Source: Lentinus brumalis
Lineage: Eukaryota > Basidiomycota > Agaricomycetes > Polyporales > Polyporaceae
Assembly: GCA_001792895.1 (NCBI GenBank)
Contig: MARA01000005.1
Span: 1 to 64,000 of the forward strand
DNA length: 64,000 nucleotides
Reading direction: 5' to 3'
Below are positions 58,312 through 64,000 of this stretch, piece by piece. The notes below the pieces were generated by a model that did no database searches, had not been told where the DNA came from, and saw nothing but the letters and a program-made list of their open reading frames with translations. Made by a program: the position numbers and the translations under genes. Each line of letters starts with the position of its first letter. The stretch's first letter is position 1.

Positions 58312-59683
58312 GCTGCCACTCGCCCTCGCCCTCTCTCCTCCGCTCTGTCCTACAGCGTGGTCGTCTGGCGACTCCACGCGCGGTTGACCGCGCTCTATGC
58401 TGTATGCCCCGATCTATGGCTACGATGTGCATATATGCGCACGCTCCCGCGTCGCCTCGCGCCGGCGTTGACTCGCCCGGACTTGACGTCCACCCCGCTC
58501 CGTCGCTCGTGCTATCTATGTGACTATATGCTACTTGCTGGTTACGCTACACGCGCTTTCTGCCTAATGCGCGCTGCGCCGTCGGCCGCGCTTCTGTGCA
58601 TTCTCACTGCCCGCTCCGCTGCATCATGCATGTACCGCACTCCCTAATCGCTCCCTTGTACATCATCATAATCCATCTTGCTTCTCGCTTCTCTCGCATC
58701 GCTTCGTCCTTTGTCTCTCTGCCTTTGTTTTTGCTTCGCTCTGATCTGGCATCGCTTCCGTTTCCGTTTCCGTTGCTCGTCGGCGCGGTGCATCATCCCC
58801 ATCAGCATCAGCCGCGCACGTCTCTTCTGTCTCGTTTCTCGTTTCCCGTTTCTTATATCTTTGCATCTTCCCACTTCATCGCATCGTGTACGAGTATCGC
58901 CCGCATTCATCCAGACTTTTTTTTGACTTTCAATCTTTCGGCTTCCGCCTCCGTTGTGTTCATCTGAACTCTTTATTGACTCTTGACGCGATCGCGCCTT
59001 TACATCCGCATCCACATCCACATCTTCCTTCCGCCTCGGCTCGACTCGCATCTCGTATCCAGCATCTCGCCCACACATGCAGTGTTACTGTACACCCCGC
59101 TCGCTCGCTCGTTCCGCATCCATACCTCGATTGCACCATGTGCATGGACTCCCAGCCTGACCGAGCTTATTCCCCTCCGTGCCCGTGCTCTCCACTGACT
59201 CCGACTCTGACTCTGCTCCGATACCGTCCCGATACGCGTACGTGTACAACATTAACATATATCCCCCGCCCCGCCCTGTTCGCTCGTTGTATGTATGTAC
59301 ACACACACACACCCTGTACAGTGTACGTGTCCTAGCTATGACGACTGCCCGAAACCGAAAATACATGACGCTTGTCCCTCCCGAACCCCGTTGTGTGTCG
59401 CTGTCAACGCCGGGCTTCAGCTTCAGCTTCAAGTTTCTAGGTCGCAAGGTCGAGATCAAGGTTCGACGGGTGGCCGGCGACGCTCCCGCGGTTATATCGG
59501 TGAGTGTGCACGTTGACATGTCGACACGAACATCTGCTGATGCGCATCCGCACCCGTATTGCAGCCGCAGTTGCGACCGTAGACCGTAGACCGTGCACCG
59601 TGGACGCTGTGCCACGACAGGGGAAGACCGGTCGGCGCACTGCTGATGGCCACTGATGCCAGTGCGCGGAACATGCCACAGCT

Positions 59684-59719
59684 GTGGACTGTGGACTGTG
59701 GACTGTGGACTGTGGACTG
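59684..59719. repeat. (TGTGGAC)5 heptamer repeat
   Basis: Five perfect tandem copies of tgtggac. Confidence 0.95.
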
Positions 59720-59924
59720 ATCAGGCCTCAGGCCTCAGGATCCAGTGGCATGTCAATGCTCGAGGATCAATATCAATGTCGTCGTCGGGGACCGCACTTG
59801 CACAGCGCGACAGGACACTGGATCCTGATGCTGGAGTCTGGAGACTGGCGGTTTGTCTGGTCGCCGGGGAGGCCGTCTGCGAAGAAAGGTGCGTGGTGGT
59901 CTGATGCATTGATGCGTCGATGCG

Positions 59925-60092
59925 TGATGCGTGATGCGTCTGCGCGGGGCTTCCCGGATGTCTGTGGTGCGGACGGTGGACGGTGGACGATGGACGGTGG
60001 ACGGGGCCTTCGATGTGTCGTGTTGAATGGCGTGAAGAGGTGAGGGAGTGCGTGGACGTGGACGTGGACGTAAACGTGAAGGTGGACGTGAG
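59925..60092. repeat. GGTGGACG / GATGCGTC minisatellites
   Basis: Three neighbouring arrays: gatgcgt units (about 59925-59942), ggtggacg units (about 59975-60005) and gtggac units (about 60051-60092). Confidence 0.8.
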
Positions 60093-60954
60093 GGTGGACT
60101 TGGTCCGCCGGTGAAGAGTGTGAGTACCGAGTGCAGACGGTGTTGTTCTTGTTGTTCTTCCTCCTCCTCCCTCGTGTTGAGCGCTGACAGCGGGCGCGCA
60201 GAGACTAAGACAGGTTCAGACCTCGGACTGCAAGCGCAACTCGAGCTCTCCAGCATGTCCGCCGGCGAAGGATGCCAGTGAGTTCGTGAGGATTACATCG
60301 AGTTCCGAACGTTCATCGGTGTCGATTGTGCGAGTTGACTTGTGACAGCGGGCGTGTGCATGCGAAGGGCTCGCGCGCGACTCGTGGTCCGCGTTCAACG
60401 GTGAGACTTCGCAGCTCTACCCGACGCCTGGGAGTGCGCCTCGAGGATGGGACTTATGGCTTGTGATGGGTGGACGCGCATGGGGCTCCAGAGTCCAGCA
60501 TGTAGGTGGGCTGCTGATCGGATCGCGGGGCGAACCGTCTTGTCTGACAGTTGACAGGGCTCCCTCGACCTCTCGAGGTCATGGTTCGACACCTCGCCTC
60601 GCGTGCTCGGGCGTGGCTGCGCAAGCCCGTGTGTCTGTCCAGCATCGGCGTATCGTGCCATCACGGACTACCGCCGCTCTACCTACCCTCGCCCGCTCTG
60701 CCCGAGAGATCGAAGCCGGACCAAGTCTGGCGAGACGGGTGGTCGACTCGATGGCAGAGTTTCCGAGTAGCCCTCGGACGGGTCTGCATTTCATCGAGGT
60801 TAAGTTTGAGTTTGGCCGCTGGCGAGTGCCGTGTATTGAGTTTGCACAGGACGTCGCTATGCCAGTGGCAATCTCCGCCCCGCTGCGGTTTGCCACTTCC
60901 TCTCGACTGTCGAGCCTCGGTCCCCATCGTACGATCCTTTCCGCAGGTGAGCCG

Positions 60955-61440
60955 TCAGCGATCGGATCGTGGGCAGCATGCTGAGCTTATCGACTCGTGG
61001 TACAGAACTCTGATCGAGCTCCCGACTCCGAGGACGGACGCAGTCGCGACTCGCCGCAGCGTCGTCCTTGGGGCCGTTCTACCTTCCCCTCCTGGTCCGA
61101 CCGAGCTCGGGCTTTGGGCTTTGGGCTTCGGGCTGCGCAGAGGATAGAACGCCTCATCCACTTCGAACTGGCGGGCGAGGTTCTGGGGAAATGTGCGCCT
61201 CAACGGGCCGGGCGATGTGAGCGTAAGTATCGTCGCATCTGGTGGCCCTCCGGAGGGGGGGTCCTCGTAGCGTTGTAGTATGAGGACGGGGCCACTCGAG
61301 ACCGGGTCATCGGTCTTCCAGCGACCACAAATCCACGTATGTCCAAGTCTCTCTTCCGTCACGATGTTATGTACGCTTTTCGTAGTTGACCGCGACCATC
61401 TGCAGCCACGGCTGCGCGGAGGCGCATCAGACCACGGCAT
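60955..61440 (-). CDS. possible hypothetical open frame
   Basis: A 161-codon frame with protein-like composition in its first half (STTKSVHNIVTEERLGHTWI, SSGPVLILQRYEDPPSGGPP). There is no recognised motif, and upstream or downstream exons are not evident. It may be accidental. Confidence 0.2.
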   Translation of the reverse strand: MPWSDAPPRSRGCRWSRSTTKSVHNIVTEERLGHTWICGRWKTDDPVSSGPVLILQRYEDPPSGGPPDATILTLTSPGPLRRTFPQNLARQFEVDEAFYPLRSPKPKAQSPSSVGPGGEGRTAPRTTLRRVATASVLGVGSSIRVLYHESISSACCPRSDR

Positions 61441-62006
61441 CCCGCCATTCCGGCATTCTCTCAGGGCTCGGTCGACAGCCTGAGGAACTGTATCAGTGAA
61501 TGTACAGCTCTCCGCACATCCTTCGCCCCGGGCCCGGAGCGTTCCATACGGCCTGATCGACAGTTATGACACTGCGGCTCTAGTGTCCGCTCTGCTCGGT
61601 CCCGTAGGGTTGGTCGCGACTTGCGAGGAGTCATCGTATACTCCAACTTTGTGATATCAACGTGGTGCGCCCCATCATACGAATCCGTTGCTGGTGCACC
61701 CGTCTGTACACGACGACGGCGAACGCTAGACAGGCATCATGGTACCGGGTGTACCCACTTGGGAGAATACGCCGCGTCGAACTTCAGCGCATAACTCAGG
61801 ATAACGGACACTCGAATCGCGACACGAGGAGGAAAGCTCTGCGCGATATTTCCAGATGGTCCGTGTCCTTCTTTGCAAACGATCCTTCTGACACGGAAAC
61901 TCGGACACTTCATCGACAAGGGACATATGTACATGCTGTGGCAGAGGTATGTCGTACACAATGAGGGCACTTTCCAACGTCAATGCACCATCCGTCAAGC
62001 GCAGTG

Positions 62007-63257
62007 TTACACGCGCAGCTTCATCTTCCGCTTGAACACCGGGTTCTGGTTGGCGGCTGTCTCGATCTGTTCAGCAGTCTCTCGAACGTGTGACGCTTCC
62101 GCACGATGAACGATCTCCTCGAGGTTCGAGGAGCGCGGCAGAATGCTTCCCAGAGAGGCCTCCAACTCTCGCATACGGTTTTGAATATCGAGCTCGTTCT
62201 CCTTCATCCTCTGTGACATGAGACGTGCACGTGAGACATGGTGTTCAACAACTTCGAGCTGAACGTACCTCAGACACGAGTTGTACGATCCTGTCGCTTG
62301 CCGCCTTCGCCCAATCTTGAAGCTCGCAACCGGCAGCTGTTACTGCGTCCGGATTGTTCGACCCGACGAGCTTGCCCATACCGAGGAGCATGTTCACGCC
62401 TGGGTGCACGTTGCCGTTATAGAGAGTGACGTACATCTAGAACAGCGTTAGCGGACGACCGTCTCTGACACGCGGCCCGCGACGCTCACGTCGCTGATGT
62501 TCTGGACAACCCGGCTTATCTTCGCCGTGGACAGAGCGTGGTTGTAGATAGCCTATAGAACAAAGGCTGAGCCACGAACCATTCACAGGAACGACTGGAC
62601 GCTCACCTGGCGACTCCACGCATCCAGGGATATACCGCCAACCTCCTGCGCACCCTTCCCTGGTGTGAGCTCGATCGCGGTGGCGTCTCTGATGATCTGT
62701 ATGAATTGGTCTGTAGTCCCTCGGAGTGTGATCGAGACGAGATTGTTGACAGCGTCGAAGAAGTGAACGAGATTGTTCAAGTATCGCTTCAGCTCGCAGA
62801 GGAACTCGATGGCCTTCAGCAATATCGCCATGATATCCTCCCACTGTGGCGTACGTAGCATGAGGGGAGCAAAGAGTGCCTCAGTAGGAGCATCTCTCAG
62901 AATTGTGGTCGCACTCACGTTCCGCTTCTGAATGTCGAGCCCAGCTATCTGCGCCATTATTTCTCCGAGTTGACCGTTGACCTCGATGAGCTTGTCTGAT
63001 GCCGCCTTCGAGCTTTCCCTACTCGCGTTGAGCTGGGCTTGCGTAGCAGCTAGGCGAAATTGGGCGTTTCGAATGGCAAACTCTGCGCTGCTTCCACCAG
63101 AAGGATAGTTGGGCTCCGGGAGGAACGCGTTCGAGCCCAAGTGAGAAGTCCCGAGCTTGAGGTCTGCCTCAATGGCGAATGCAACGACATCTGCTCGCCA
63201 TGCGGACACGTCGGCCGTGAGCTGCGCTAACTCCGTGTGATTCCCCGGAGAAGGCAT
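62007..63257 (-). CDS. hypothetical helical protein, 336 aa, five exons
   Basis: Uncharacterised, predicted cytosolic and mostly helical. Exons: 62919-63257, 62607-62843, 62490-62552, 62269-62436 and 62007-62210. All introns are GT...AG and phase 0, giving 336 residues. The N-terminal half (LAQLTADVSAWRADVVAFAI, LAATQAQLNASRESSKAASD, LIEVNGQLGEIMAQIAGLDI) is a likely coiled coil. The middle (MAILLKAIEFLCELKRYLNN, LVHFFDAVNNLVSITLRGTT) is amphipathic to hydrophobic. Exons 3-4 read YNHALSTAKISRVVQNISD and MYVTLYNGNVHPGVNMLLGM. The C-terminus is a second coiled-coil stretch (NELDIQNRMRELEASLGSIL) and a basic end. From memory similar uncharacterised proteins occur in other Agaricomycetes. Long helical hairpins of this type also occur in pore-forming proteins, but nothing here shows such a role. 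Confidence 0.75.
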
Positions 63258-63721
63258 CGAGTCAACAAGCTAGGATGCCCATCTTGTGAGCAGACTGCAA
63301 TAGCGTGCGACAGCGGGTTGGGTGCGCTGCTCACCTTGATGCCCTTTCTCGCAAAGTTCAATGCCTTTCATCAGCAAAACACCGAAAAGAGTGTAAGAGT
63401 ATGGGAGCGTATACGAGCGTTGCAATCGCTTATAATCCACCCGGCGGATTGCAAGAGATTAATATCTCGCGTCGGTACTTTGCACTCAACACAATCTCGC
63501 CGCAAGGCGATCATACTCGGATACAATCAGATGTAATCAATGGATTCTATTGCACGTCTTATAAGAGATTGGAGGGAGTACAAGGGATTCGGGACGCGTA
63601 TAGGCAATACTAATATACTTTAATTCAACCAGTCGGCCATGACCGAGTTCGAAGGCGCGGTCACACATGTACAGATGGCATAGAGTGGACCCAGTTATAT
63701 TACGCACTTGACAATACATGC
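63258..63721. other. intergenic, no gene seen
   Basis: 464 bases between two genes on the same strand. It holds the promoter of the 336-residue gene and the 3' flank of the next gene. Confidence 0.5.
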
Positions 63722-63964
63722 TTAGCTACGAGGGGAAGGCAATAACATACGATGCACCAACGAGTCCGTCTTACAGTAGACGAGCTCAGACGGGCGGCGG
63801 CGGGGTAGCAACTCTGCGGCACTGAATCGGGCTGTGTACATGTCCTGCGAATAGAGACGTCAGCGATCATCACGACGACCGAGAAGACGACTTCGAGAGA
63901 ACATACCTGCCACTGCGCATCCTCGCCGGAAGATATTGCGACTCGCGAGTGAGCGACAGATATA
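63722..63964 (-). CDS. 3' end of a hypothetical gene (runs off the right edge)
   Basis: The last two exons of a minus-strand gene. One ends VAISSGEDAQWQ at a GTATGT donor (about 63909). After a TTCGCAG acceptor the last exon reads DMYTARFSAAELLPRRRPSE, then LVYCKTDSLVHRMLLPSPRS, with a TAA at 63722-63724. The splice keeps frame. No family recognised; most of the gene lies outside the window. Confidence 0.5.
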
Positions 63965-64000
63965 ATATTCTGATGGGCTCAGTGCATCAGATGATAGGAA

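Larger units (their letters stand above)
58312..62006. other. 3.7 kb, no confident gene
   Basis: C/T-rich on the plus strand to about 59.2 kb, then several minisatellites. Open frames are plentiful but lack motifs. One protein-like frame is listed separately (60955-61440). Confidence 0.4.

Overview
The window looks like nuclear DNA of a basidiomycete fungus, most likely an Agaricomycete and possibly Polyporales. Genes are split by many introns of about 50-75 bases with GT...AG ends. The recognisable families also fit: a KDZ transposase with its Agaricomycete-type CxC2 cysteine cluster, NACHT NTPases with a short helical N-terminal domain, an ARN-type siderophore transporter, an F-box protein and a Tad1-like LINE. 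Most products are named from motifs read by eye; no database search was possible.

Layout. 1-1.8 kb: a KDZ transposase (minus) running off the left edge. 2.1-7.5 kb: two uncharacterised minus-strand genes and a divergently transcribed 667-residue protein ending in a basic, nuclear-type tail. 7.5-12.8 kb: gene-poor and repeat-rich, with the decayed 3' ends of a NACHT gene and of an MFS transporter. 12.8-14.2 kb: an F-box gene. 17.3-35.6 kb: the core of the window. Three NACHT genes (A plus, B and C minus) flank two MFS transporters, one monocarboxylate-like and one siderophore-type. 36.2-38.5 kb: a secreted type-B carboxylesterase with a complete catalytic triad. 38.5-43.8 kb: nothing recognisable except simple repeats. 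43.8-55.2 kb: an 11.4-kb LINE insertion (minus) with a poly(A) end and a 14-base target-site duplication. 55.2-64 kb: a serine-rich hypothetical protein, a 336-residue helical hypothetical protein and the 3' end of another gene, set among simple repeats.

The NACHT genes are the most interesting part. They share one exon layout: a helical N-terminal domain over exons 1-2, three short linker exons, one large NACHT exon, then several small exons that lie beyond the stop codon of the large exon and are conserved at all loci. Gene A is a mosaic: its N-terminal exon resembles gene B, while its NACHT core is about 91% identical to gene C. C looks intact, A carries a one-base frameshift and B a frameshift in exon 1. 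A fourth locus (D) keeps only the last exons, and next to it, tail to tail as at A, lies the 3' remnant of the same MFS transporter. This points to an old segmental duplication.

Caution: several otherwise clean genes on both strands break by exactly one missing base at or next to short C runs of the coding strand. This may be a consensus homopolymer error rather than real decay, and it affects every pseudogene call here except gene B.
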